Source: Cololabis saira (taxonomy: Eukaryota; Chordata; Actinopteri; Beloniformes; Belonidae). Taken from it: DNA of 64,000 nt. The stretch is from positions 34,627,861 through 34,691,860 of the forward strand of contig NC_084606.1 in the NCBI RefSeq assembly GCF_033807715.1, in the 5' to 3' direction. The translations under genes were made by a program, and so were the position numbers. Position 1 is the stretch's first letter. Each line of letters begins with the position of its first letter. This document shows, piece after piece, positions 55,301 to 64,000 of this stretch. The notes beneath the pieces are model-generated. The model did not search any database, was not told the origin of the DNA, and worked only from the letters and a program-made list of their open reading frames with translations.

Positions 55301-58300
55301 AAGTACTCACCCATCTTTCAGGAGTTATTTTCGGAGTTTCTTTCAGGAGCACGGGCGGGTGCTGCAGTGAATAAAGGCGGATTTATGGTTCCGCGTAAAA
55401 TCGACGGCGTAGCCTACGGTGTAGGGTACGCGGCGCACGCAGCGTTCGGTGCGTCGCCGCGTAACCTACGCCGTAGGGTCTGCGTTGGTGTAACGCGGAA
55501 CCATAAATCAGCCTTTTAAAAAGCGAGTTTCAGCTGTCAATCAAAAGAACGTGGGGGGCCTAACAGGTTTGTGATTATAAGGCTGTGGCCCGTCATATTG
55601 GTGTGAATACACATTCACAACCTCTTCAGTGTCACAACTAACATTAAGATCCATTATTTTTCCGGAGTTGAAATTCACCGCGCTCCCTGGTGCTACGTCA
55701 CTTCCAGTTCAGCTTTTTCAGATGCGGAAGTAAAATACTCTCACAAAAACAACTCTGGAGGTCACTGTAGTATATATTTATGCGTATTTCAATGAAAATA
55801 TAGTTCCTACATTATTTTCCTACACATTGATTCACAGGGGTCTCCAACCTGCAATATGCTCTTTAGGGCTGAAACGATTCCTCGAATAATTCGAGTAATT
55901 CGATTACAAAAAATGATCGAGGAATTTTCTCTGCCTCGAGGAATCGTTTAATTTATTTATTTATTCATTATTTTTTTTCGTTTAATTTCACCAGCTCAAA
56001 GCCTCGTATTACGCCCGGACTACATTTAATGCGACACAACGCGCTGACGCTGCGCCGTACATCCATGCGCTGCGCACGTTAAAGGGGGGAGAAAGAGGCG
56101 GCGGGTATGTTTTGTTTTAGTAACATGCCATGCTCAGGCAGTCTGCAATGGCCCAGACGGGAGACTAATGTACTAATGCTTAACCTTTATTTTTAATCCA
56201 CGCTATATTCTTTTGGTCCGTTCTCCTATGTTCCCCCTCTAAAGCCAAAATTATTGTTCCGCGTTAAATCGACGCAGAGCCTCCGGCGAGGGCGGAGAGC
56301 GGCGGTCCGGCTGGCGGTGCTGCGCTGCCGTGCAGGCTCTGTTGCCACGGCTACGGCGTAGCCTACGGCGTAGGGTACGCAGAGACTCGCACCATTCTGC
56401 GTTGTTGTAACGTGGAACCATAAATCAGCCTTTACCGGGTATATAAACCTCTGTTCCCGCTACAGTTTTAACTAAAAGAAAAGGCAGAAAATGTCAGAAA
56501 AATAAAAACGTAATAAAGCTAACTGGGTAGTTTTCATTTCATTTTATCTCTGTAGTCATTCATGGATAAAACAAGCAGCACTGGTGCCTAATGTGCTCCA
56601 ATACAGCAGGTCTCATCATTTTATTTTGAACACTGCCAAAACTCTAACTTAAAACTTGCTTGACACAAATGAAAGTTCAATTGAAACACGTGGGAAAAAC
56701 ACCTAACATTTTAAGTTATGTCTGATATCAGGTGTAATGGCATTTTTAGGTTAGAAATAAGAACATTTCTTGGTAAGATCCTTAGTTTTTTGAGTGAAGG
56801 CAGTGAATTTGGTCGACTGGTGTAAGTTCAGGGTTTTTAAATGAACAGCCATGAACCTACTGGATTATATCATTTAGTTTTAGTGATGTCAATTAACATC
56901 TAACATCTTATGTATATTTATAATTGCTCTTTAAGTAAACAAATATATGTTTTATCCGATGGAATTTTCAGTAGAATACTCGATTACTAAAATATTCGAT
57001 AGCTGCAGCCCTAATGCTCTTTAAGTTTAGAGATTATGAACATTGGAGAGAATAGATGGGTTCATCTTCTTTTCTTAAAATGGGTTGCACAATCGCATGT
57101 TTAAAAGCAGTAGGAACAACTAATGTAAGAGATGAGCTCAACAAAATTACAATGTTTGACCCAATAGTTTTAACATCATTTTTGAATAAATGTAAGTTAG
57201 TATGAAACAATTGTTGCATCATTTCACTGAGACCAGAGTGCTACAAACTGACAGCAAGCCTGCAAACTATGCTGCATTTAAAATATGTAAACTGCTTTTG
57301 GAGGCCGGACAGTGGAGGAATAACTGACTGTAGTAACACACGTGAGCCACTAGGTGTCCTTCAATGTCTGTTTGAACTGAGAGCTGTTCACAAACTGATC
57401 CATGGGTGTTGATGTACAATAACCAGGAACAGTCTGGCTCAGTGAGGCCTCTGTGCTGAACCGTCTGTAGGCCGTGGGACTTGGAGAGGAGTCACATGTC
57501 CAGCCTGTCTGCTCTCAGGAGTCCAAACACTCACAGCCTGCTTTCAGTTTGATGAAGCAAACTTACGGTGGCCGACAAGGGCCAAACGCACTGCAACGGC
57601 CTAATGCGTCTCAGTTAAGGAAAACAGCTTCAAGTACGGAAACGATTCAAATTCACAAACTCAAAACGAGGTACAAAAATAGGAACGTGGTGCAAATGAA
57701 AAAACGTGCTGCAAATTGAGAAATGATGCAAAGCACAAAACAATATAAAACAAGCCATCTTCAAAAGAAAATCGCTTCATAACCGGTTACCAAACCTGCA
57801 GGGGGCGCTCTCAGCGTAACAGCTCAATGGACAGACACACGGGATGTAGAGAGAGACCTTTATAGCTTTATATCAATATGTGTATTATGTGCAGTCTTGT
57901 ATCGTCTGGTGTAACGTTAAAATATAATAAAGAATTGTCTCGTAATGTTGTACAGTGACATAAACATCGTATATAAATATAGTCAGATAAAAATCACAGT
58001 ACCGTTCCCGCTGTATGTTTAAACCATGGATGTAAACACTGTGGTTCAGTCAGCTGTTCGGTCTCTGTTACGCTGAGAGCGCCCCCTGCAGGTTTGGAGC
58101 ACTTTCGGTTGTAGTGACCGGTTATGAAGCGTTTTTCTTTTGAAGATGGTTTCTTGTTTTTTGCAGCACGTTTGTTCATTTGCACCACGTTCCTCTTTTT
58201 GTACCTCGTTTTGAGTTTGTGAATTTGAATCGTTTCTGTAATTGAAGCCGTTTTCCTTAACTGAGACGCATTAGGCCGTTGCAGTGCGTTTGGCCCTTGT

Positions 58301-58658
58301 CGGCCACCGTACAAACTGGTATTTCAATATAAATTCAAACTGGAATCATATCTGCAAAAGATGATACAGAATTCGACAAAATCACACAGTACAATGTGAA
58401 GTTTGATCAGTAGAAAATATTATTTGACGGATTACAGCATGTATGTCTACATTTTTCATTTTCTCCGTAGGTAATGTGTGGATCTACTCCATTTATCAGC
58501 CAAACTACGACAAGAACACAACGTCTGTAGATCCCTACTGCGACAAGACGCTCTACCTGTTCTCCTTCTGGACCACCACGCTGGTCTACATCCTGCTGGG
58601 CTTGTCCGTGCCCATCGCCATCTGTGCCTGCTTGTGTGCCTGCTGCAACTCTGACTGA
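52302..58658 (+). CDS. tmem272: TMEM272-like four-pass membrane protein, complete, four coding exons
   Basis: Coding exons 52302-52356, 52454-52504, 52587-52754 and 58471-58658 join in frame (phases 1, 1, 1) to 153 codons plus TGA. The start is MSTSDLYEKLPQ in an exon whose acceptor is CCCTGCAG before 52280, so a 5' UTR exon lies upstream. Hydrophobic segments: about 20-39, 50-66, 70-92 and 118-146. A conserved block follows the third: GNVWIYSIYQPNY, a D-P-Y-C-D-K-T-L-Y-L-F motif, then FWTTTLVYILLG. The tail is cysteine-rich (CACLCACC), possibly palmitoylated. This is the TMEM272 family, function unknown, expanded in fish. Intron 3 is 5.7 kb and packed with transposons while introns 1 and 2 are under 100 bp. 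Which fish paralogue is unresolved. Confidence 0.88.
52887..53713. mobile_element. hAT-like element with 41-bp minisatellite core (TMEM272 intron 3)
   Basis: Perfect GTTGGTGG at 52879-52886 and 53714-53721. Ends TAGGGTTGCCACC and TTTGCCACC (reverse complement). The left end also resembles TTGCCACCCGTCCCTTGAAA near 28240. The core is the minisatellite at 52998-53460. Confidence 0.85.
52998..53460. repeat. 41-bp minisatellite, about 11.5 units
   Basis: Unit TTTTACACCATATTCTAGTT followed by GAATTATTGAAATAAATTAAC. Units differ only at a few positions (AAATAAATTAAC, AAATGAATTAAC, AAATAAGTTAAC). Confidence 0.95.
53722..54860. other. Rest of TMEM272 intron 3, unassigned
   Basis: 54478-54760 has a CG-richer patch (CGCGTCACATGACGCAGCAG, then GAAAACGCAAATAAACG and GCGTTTTCGAACG) that looks like a decayed TIR repeat. 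No exon. Confidence 0.4.
54868..54956. repeat. Palindromic CGTTACACCGACGCAGAGCC unit, copy 4 (short)
   Basis: TGCGTTACACCGACGCAGAG at the left, GTCGATTTAACGCGGCA at the right. Both outer ends (GATTTATGG / CCATAAATC) are missing. Confidence 0.7.
55376..55513. repeat. Palindromic GATTTATGGTTCCGCG unit, copy 5
   Basis: GGCGGATTTATGGTTCCGCG at the left and CGCGGAACCATAAATCAGCC at the right. Confidence 0.85.
55864..57013. mobile_element. hAT-like element, TAGGGCTG family (TMEM272 intron 3)
   Basis: Perfect ATGCTCTT at 55856-55863 and 57014-57021. Ends TAGGGCTGAAACGATTCCTC and TAGGGCTGCAGC (reverse complement). TCGAATAATTCGAG-like inverted motifs lie near both ends. A palindromic unit is nested at 56248-56430. 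No transposase. Confidence 0.9.
56248..56430. repeat. Palindromic TTCCGCGTTAAATCGACG unit, copy 6
   Basis: TTGTTCCGCGTTAAATCGAC at the left and ACGTGGAACCATAAATCAGC at the right, with an extra GC-rich middle (GGCGGAGAGCGGCGGTCCGG). Nested in 55864-57013. Confidence 0.8.
57022..57557. other. Repeat-derived intronic stretch
   Basis: 57290-57480 matches 43150-43340. No exon seen. Confidence 0.45.
57564..58311. mobile_element. Foldback element with arms of about 230 bp (TMEM272 intron 3)
   Basis: Arms start TACGGTGGCCGACAAGGGCC and end with the reverse complement. The arms run through GCGTCTCAGTTAAGGAAAAC and reach CTGCAGGGGGCGCTCTCAGC on each side. CAAACT flanks both ends (57558-57563, 58312-58317). 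The right end is 160 bp before the last TMEM272 exon. An open frame in each arm is a mirror artefact. Confidence 0.85.
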
Positions 58659-58690
58659 CCCCGATAACATCTGAAGATTGTAAGACTTAA

Positions 58691-58696
58691 AATAAA
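58691..58696 (+). terminator. TMEM272-like polyadenylation signal
   Basis: AATAAA 33 nt past the TGA stop. A second candidate further downstream (ATTAAATAAATA near 59245) could give a longer 3' UTR. Confidence 0.6.
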
Positions 58697-60214
58697 TGAC
58701 GGGACGATACACCTCATGGGGAGAGTTTGCGGGTTTTAGGTTTTTCTGTTGTTTTTTCACCAAGACCTGGAACAAACATCTGTGGTTGAGTTGTTCCACT
58801 ATTAAATCTGGAGAGAAAACAGCAGAATGATTCCCCTCAAAAATCCCTATGAGATGTACAGTATGTTTGATTCTCAGATAAAGCACATTTTAAACACTTC
58901 CCCTTCTGCTTTGTTGAACTTTCCTTTGCGCCTTTCCAAAAGAGATCAATAGTTCTTTTATACATTAAGCTTTAAATCTGGCTCAACAAATTTACTTTTT
59001 TTTTTAAATTCTGATTTACATTTAAAATTCCTGTACAATAACCACTAATGTTTAAAACCTTCAAATTGACCCAGTCATTTTCTTTTTTTGGGTGACGGGT
59101 GATCAAAGAAAACAAACGTCTTGGATTTTAAAGAATGCATTTACAACAGATTGATCAAGCTTATTACAGTATAAATGTTTATTATGATATAAAAACCACA
59201 ATTCCAATCATATATCTCATGTCTTATTCATGTTGTATTGATTATTAAATAAATATACTCCTATTCTGCTACTTTTATGACCCTCTTTCTTCATGTCTTT
59301 GGTCAAGAACACTTTCATTCTGCCGTTTATAAGGCTTCGTGAAATGTGTTGAATTTCTTCACTTGTTTTGGCTCATCAGAAGTTCATTGTTCTTCTTGGG
59401 AATTTGGAGTTCCGGATCCAGATGTTATGTCATATCCACAGTACTATTCTGGGTTAATGAGGATGAGACTGGTTCGATCCAATATCAGTTTTTGGAGTTG
59501 ATACTGATAATCCATTGAAAACTATATCCAAAGTCACACCATTAAAGTTTTTACATTTGAATTAACACACCTGATTTATCCTGCTCAGATGAAACATTGT
59601 TGTTTTTAAATTGTGGTAAGAGTTTGATGATATAGATGCTTATTTTTCTACAGTTTTTGGCTTGTTGTATTGTGAATATTCTGTTTAAAAACAATAACTC
59701 CTCTTTGCTATCAGAATCAATATCAGTTATCAGAAGGTATTAATTGGAATTAGATAGGAACTCCAAATAATATAATAAAAATAATGTCATGACATTGCTT
59801 AATATGATCTCAGTTGTTAAGGATGGTTGTGGAAGATTCATTATTATTCTGACAATTATTCTCCTTATTGCAACTTTTTCATCCAAATTTGGTAAATTTT
59901 ATCTTTTGTTTTGACTTTGCAACACCTCACTTACTCAGTTATATACATTTCTATCAAGTTAAGTTCCCTCTTTACACATACAAATGTATGATGCATACAG
60001 TTGATCTTCAAAGATGCCTGAAGATGATATTTTCAGGTAAAACCACCCAAAGTGTTTAAAATATTATTACGGTTGTCAGGAATAATATAGCTTAATGAAT
60101 ACACAGCGCAGCTGGTGGGATACTCCTCGGCAGATGCTAGTCACGCTGATCAGAGGTGAGGTGTAGTCCTTACAAAACGTAAGGACCTTGGACATCTCTC
60201 TTGCTGTGAATGTT
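58697..60214. other. 3' UTR and intergenic AT-rich sequence
   Basis: No further gene recognised. Confidence 0.5.
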
Positions 60215-61260
60215 GAGCCACAGTCCTATGTGGTTGTGAAATGTGTGATTATATGAACAGTTCTGGGGCCTCGGGCTGAGACCAGCCTCGAGTTTATGAT
60301 ACCTCACCGCATGGCTTTGAGAACAAAGGAGTTTGGAAAAACTCCAAAGCCTGGCGGGGGTCTGTAGTCCACTGAGGGGGCGGGGCCAGGAAAAGGTGTG
60401 CATTAGTTGATGCGTGTACAGTAAATCAGAATCAGAATCAGACTTTAATTGACAGGGTTAGAATACATCAAACAGTGAATATGACTTTGGATACACCGTT
60501 GGCGACACAGATGTTTATAATGCGCCTGTTTTCCCAAGGTTAGCACTGGGATAGAGGAGGGAAAAAAGGCATCTTCACACTGTGTATAAATACGGAGTGT
60601 CAAGGTGCAAAAAACACAACACACAAAGCAACAAACACACGGTGCATCCAAGTGAGGGCCGTGGCCTTCGTGGCGCTCGAACCTGGAGACTGTGTTAGGG
60701 GGGCCGATAAGAGGGGAGCCGGGAAGGCGTTGAGGATGAGGGAGGTGTGGTTATCAGCAAGTGTGTGTGTGTGAGCGGTAAGTCTGTGAACTTTGCCCCA
60801 GAGCTACTCCTCAGCCATTGTCCTTGATGTTATCAGACGGCTCGGTACAGTTCTGATACAGGTCCAAAGATGTCCTGGGAATGGGAGGGCTAGTGGGGGC
60901 AGAGCATTTTGTTTTTCATTCCTCCAGGGAGATTGTGACTGGAGCGGCTGGCCAAAGCCGCTCTGCCAAGGTCAGATTGTAGAATCAACAATTGTATTGA
61001 AAAAACAGGCAGATTCCAGTAATTTTCCGTCTGCCTTAAGTCTCTGGTTCATCAACGACATCAATGGCGACTCCAAATAGACGAATTTGTGGTCAATTCC
61101 CGCCAAGCCGAGCTTCCAACTTCTCCAAGGTCTTTTCCATCTTGCCAATGAGTTCAAAAACTGCTGCCTGCGATTTAGCTCTCCCAGCGTTAGAGTCTGA
61201 GTGTTGGTCGCAGAGCTTATCCCCTCAGCTACAGTAAAGCAGCCGGGGGCACTGTTTTAC
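60215..61260 (+). repeat. LTR-like repeat, copy B, with LINE-tail-like insertion
   Basis: 60215-60380 matches 43370-43510 (GCATGGCTTTGAGAACAAAGG, CAAAGCCTGGCGGG). At 60425 an AATCAGAATCAGAATCAG tract starts a different, retroposon-like segment running to about 60680. The remainder is unassigned. Confidence 0.45.
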
Positions 61261-62260
61261 GTCAGGAAGTGGATAAATAGAGGTGGCTCCCCGGAAATCT
61301 TTCTTCCCGTCAGTGTCTTCGTCCCGAGTGGATGTCTCTGTCCTCCGACTCTTCTCCGCTCCGAGTTTCTCTTTGCATGAGGGACTGTTGCGCTTCGTCA
61401 GGACAACCCCAGCTCAATCAGCGGGACCGCGCATCAGCCCAGGAGCGCCCCGCCAGCTGATTCGTGCGACCCACGCACTCACCAGCGGTAAAACAGATCT
61501 ACCCTCGACGTCCCGACAACAGGGACGGGGGACCCGTGCGCAAAGAGGAGCCGTGAGTGGTTGCGACTACTGGTAAGGGGGAGAATCGCCTGGCTGCTCG
61601 CAACGCTGCTTGTCTTCTTTTGTTCTCAGAGTCAGGAGGAGGGGAAAGACGGAAGCCGTTCTACTGAGCAGTGGGAGCGTTAAACCAGTGCCTTCGTGAA
61701 CCGGGACTGAACCGAGAGTTCTAAAAACCTCAGGACGCCGCCGACAACTCCAAACCAACCCACAGTGAGAGGCTGTGTCTGGGCAGAGTTAGTTTAAAGC
61801 GGTTAGCGTTGATTTTGTTCACGGTTGTTTGCTTTGTATATTACTGTGTAACGCGCCGACGGGCTCTCATGCAGACCGGCGGCTATTGCGTTTGTTAAGT
61901 GATTGCTCACTACTGAAGCGATCCGTAATACGGTTTCCCATCAAAGCTTAGCGCAAGGGCGGTGGTTTCAACCCCAGACCCTGGCTCCTGAGTGGAAAAC
62001 CGTAGGATGATAAGGTACCGGCAGTTAGAAATCACGCCTGTTTTTCCCACAGCTGCTGGCGTGATTATCTGCAGTGTTGTTTGCTTATTTTTGTGTGGCG
62101 CGCCGACGGTCTCTCATGCAGACCGGCGGTCGTTACGTGTGTATTTTACGGTGACTGTCCTTTCTTCCTTCTCACTAACCCACACGGGCACGTTAGTACT
62201 TAGACCACTAGGCCTCCAACACTCCCAGTAACCTGGGTGGAGAATCCTTCCCCGTAGTTA
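61261..62260. other. GC-rich unassigned sequence with a TATA-like box and an internal duplication
   Basis: GGATAAATAGAGG at about 61271 precedes a GC-rich stretch lacking a convincing ORF (97-codon frame at 61283). ACCCACAGTGAGAGGCTGTG near 61760 resembles 44070 in copy A. GCGCCGACGGGCTCTCATGC (about 61854) recurs at 62101 as GCGCCGACGGTCTCTCATGC, each followed by AGACCGGCGG. Probably leader sequence of an LTR element; not proved. Confidence 0.35.
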
Positions 62261-62281
62261 AACAGCGCGTGACCCAGTTAC

Positions 62282-62525
62282 CACGTGATTTGGTCAGCCA
62301 TCTATTACTTTGTCTCAGCCCATCACGTGTAGACAGATCTACGTGACGTTATCTCACCATTTTGTTTTGTCCACGTGTTGTAAAGGGGTCCGCCATTTTG
62401 TTAGGCTCACGTGGCGCTGTTTCGCCATTTTACTTTTGGTTTAAGTAACGTTGTCCGCCATTTTCCCTTTGGTTCACGTGACGTGGCATGGTCCGCCATC
62501 TTGGCTATATGTCCACGTGACGTGA
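62282..62525. promoter_or_regulatory. Array alternating CACGTG E-boxes with CGCCATTTT (YY1-like) motifs
   Basis: CACGTG occurs at 62282, 62324, 62372, 62408, 62475 and 62514. ACGTGACG occurs at 62341, 62476 and 62515. CCATTTT/CCATCTT occurs at about 62357, 62392, 62424, 62457 and 62495, mostly preceded by CG. Spacing is about 35-45 bp, so it reads as a decayed tandem repeat. E-box plus CRE-like plus YY1-like composition suggests a promoter/enhancer or LTR U3; function is inferred. Confidence 0.5.
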
Positions 62526-62536
62526 TGTTGTTCTGA

Positions 62537-62538
<2 letters not shown>

Positions 62539-62617
<79 letters not shown>
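62539..62617. repeat. CA microsatellite
   Basis: Uninterrupted CA repeats. Confidence 0.95.
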
Positions 62618-62619
<2 letters not shown>

Positions 62620-63049
62620 TGACACACACACATTCCAGGAGTCCGCATTGATACCCACACACACGCGGATGATTGGAAGCTTTGTGTTTATGTTTAGTTA
62701 GTTGTTGTTTCTGTGTAGTTTGGCCATCAGAATGTATCCGCAGTGTTGTTTTACCATCTTCTTGACACTTGTGTAAATACATTCTGATTAATTTGAATGA
62801 GAGAAATTATTTGTGTGTATTTTATACATATTTGTCACAACTGCTGGTTGCAAAGGTCTGTGCTCGGACTCCTTACTTCACTATTATTCTGTAGAATAAC
62901 TTTGACTAGACTAGACTAGACTAACCTTGGGACTGATTTTTGCTGTTTAGTTATCATTTTCCTGATTACATCAGGTGGTGCCCCATCTTGATTAATTCAT
63001 TTTGATCATTCAATTTGATAAATAATCTACTTTATTAATTATTAATGAT

Positions 63050-63600
63050 TGTCCTTCGACGATCATTAATAACTCTTCGATAACTGAACCAGCACCCCCT
63101 TTGTGGCACAACATGAAGAATGTCGGAGAGAGAGATTTGGAAAGCAGACCAGGCTTCCTTGGTGAACAGCTCCGCAGGGGGTCGTGGTGAGGAGCAGCTT
63201 TTTTCCGTCCTCTCCTTGTCTCCGTGTTGACGAGCATGTAGCATTTGTTGCTCACAGAGAGCTCTGTGGAAGAGCTTGGAAGCTTTGAAGAAAAGAGGAC
63301 AAGGTTCGGGAAGCCACTGCTATTTAACAACCAGGGAGCGCTCTTATCGTCAGCAAGGGGGCCCGCTGTAAATCGGGGTCACTGACCAATGCATTGTCCA
63401 CGCGTCACTTTCATCCTGCCCCCTTTTATTGCCCTGAAGGGCAATGAACTCCGAAGCCCAGCAGGCTTTGCAGTTATTCCTTAATTTCCTTTGTTTTAAG
63501 ACCAGGCGGTCAACATTAAGAAAATGTGGTCTTAAAATCGAGGCTGGCCTCAAAGTTGAAACTGATGCCTCCCATGTTCACATAGGACTGTGGCCCAACA
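63050..63600 (-). repeat. LTR-like repeat, copy C (minus)
   Basis: On minus it reads GGGCCACAGTCCTATGTG (63595), TTAAAACAAAGG, CTGCAAAGCCTGCTGGGC, a TTAAATAGC box near 63327, then ACGGAGACAAGGAGAGGACG and CCTGCGGAGC. This is the same order as copy A at 43360-44000. Confidence 0.5.
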
Positions 63601-64000
63601 CAACTTTGTCTCTGTTATGCACCCCATATTTTTTTGTTCAAGTAGCAATGGGTCTGGTTATGGGTTAACCAAGAAACACCTGTTGGCTGAGTGTACCCAC
63701 ATCCAGAAACTTGATATCGCAACTAGAGACTGATGAAATGCAACAACCATGCTACTGCAAGGTGGTGCCAGACAGAGGGGTTATGTCATCATCCCCACCC
63801 TCCGAATATAGGTACCAAGCCCCATTAATATGCCCAAATAACCCAAAGACAAGGGCAGCAAAACAACTAAATCAAAAAACGACACACAGCATTATCCATT
63901 AAGAAGGTACACATCTGGAGTTGAAGCTAGAAGAATCAAGTGGATGTTTTCCACTGAACCATCCAAGATCTAAACTCATTGGCAGTGCAATAACATCTAC
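63601..64000. other. Unassigned right-edge stretch
   Basis: No gene recognised. Confidence 0.4.

Noticed and set aside
57994..58314. 106-codon minus frame matching a plus frame at 57474-57719
   Set aside because: The two are mirror translations of the foldback element's arms.

Overview
The window looks like a teleost fish nuclear chromosome. Genes are split by GT-AG introns, CA/GT microsatellites are long, and most of the sequence is transposable-element debris of kinds common in ray-finned fish: hAT-like elements with 8-bp target duplications, palindromic TA-flanked MITEs, L2/L1/RTE-type LINE tails and a tRNA-derived SINE. Nothing bacterial, viral or CRISPR-like was seen. Most short open frames are repeat shadows; frames longer than 150 codons that are not genes come from low-complexity or GC-rich repeats.

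Four protein-coding genes can be supported. (1) At the left edge, on the minus strand, is the first coding exon of a zona-pellucida (ZP3-like) egg-coat glycoprotein (1143-1605); the rest lies outside the window. (2) A complete six-exon canopy gene, cnpy4-like (minus, 6130 to 2725), gives a 224-residue secreted/ER saposin-like protein. (3) A complete twelve-exon calpain-5-like gene (plus, 17098 to 38204) gives 710 residues with all three catalytic residues and a lineage-specific insert of about 70 residues. (4) A complete four-coding-exon TMEM272-like four-pass membrane protein gene (plus, 52302 to 58658) gives 153 residues. Every exon set joins in frame with canonical splice sites, which is the strongest support. 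The four genes show no obvious pathway link; they are simply neighbours.

Layout: 1-6.3 kb ZP3-like exon and cnpy4. 6.3-17 kb is a repeat-rich spacer with candidate non-coding leader exons for the calpain near 7.9-8.2 and 9.28-9.47 kb. 17-38 kb is the calpain gene, whose introns (the first is 9.75 kb) hold most of the nested transposons. 38-52 kb is an accessory zone of LINE fragments (L1-like, L2-like, Dong/R4-like, RTE/Rex3-like) with a hAT insertion and an LTR-like repeat. 52-58.7 kb is the TMEM272-like gene with a 5.7-kb repeat-filled third intron. 58.7-64 kb is intergenic, with two further copies of the LTR-like repeat and an unusual array of E-box and YY1-like motifs next to a CA microsatellite.

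The most distinctive signal is architectural. Several unrelated terminal-inverted-repeat elements carry tandem arrays as their whole core (a CGTGGCCACG palindrome array, an ACGAGAATAAAGTCGTA array, a GTCGAGAAAAAAGTCGAAATG-type array, a 41-bp minisatellite), and in most of these families a copy is still bounded by matching target-site duplications.
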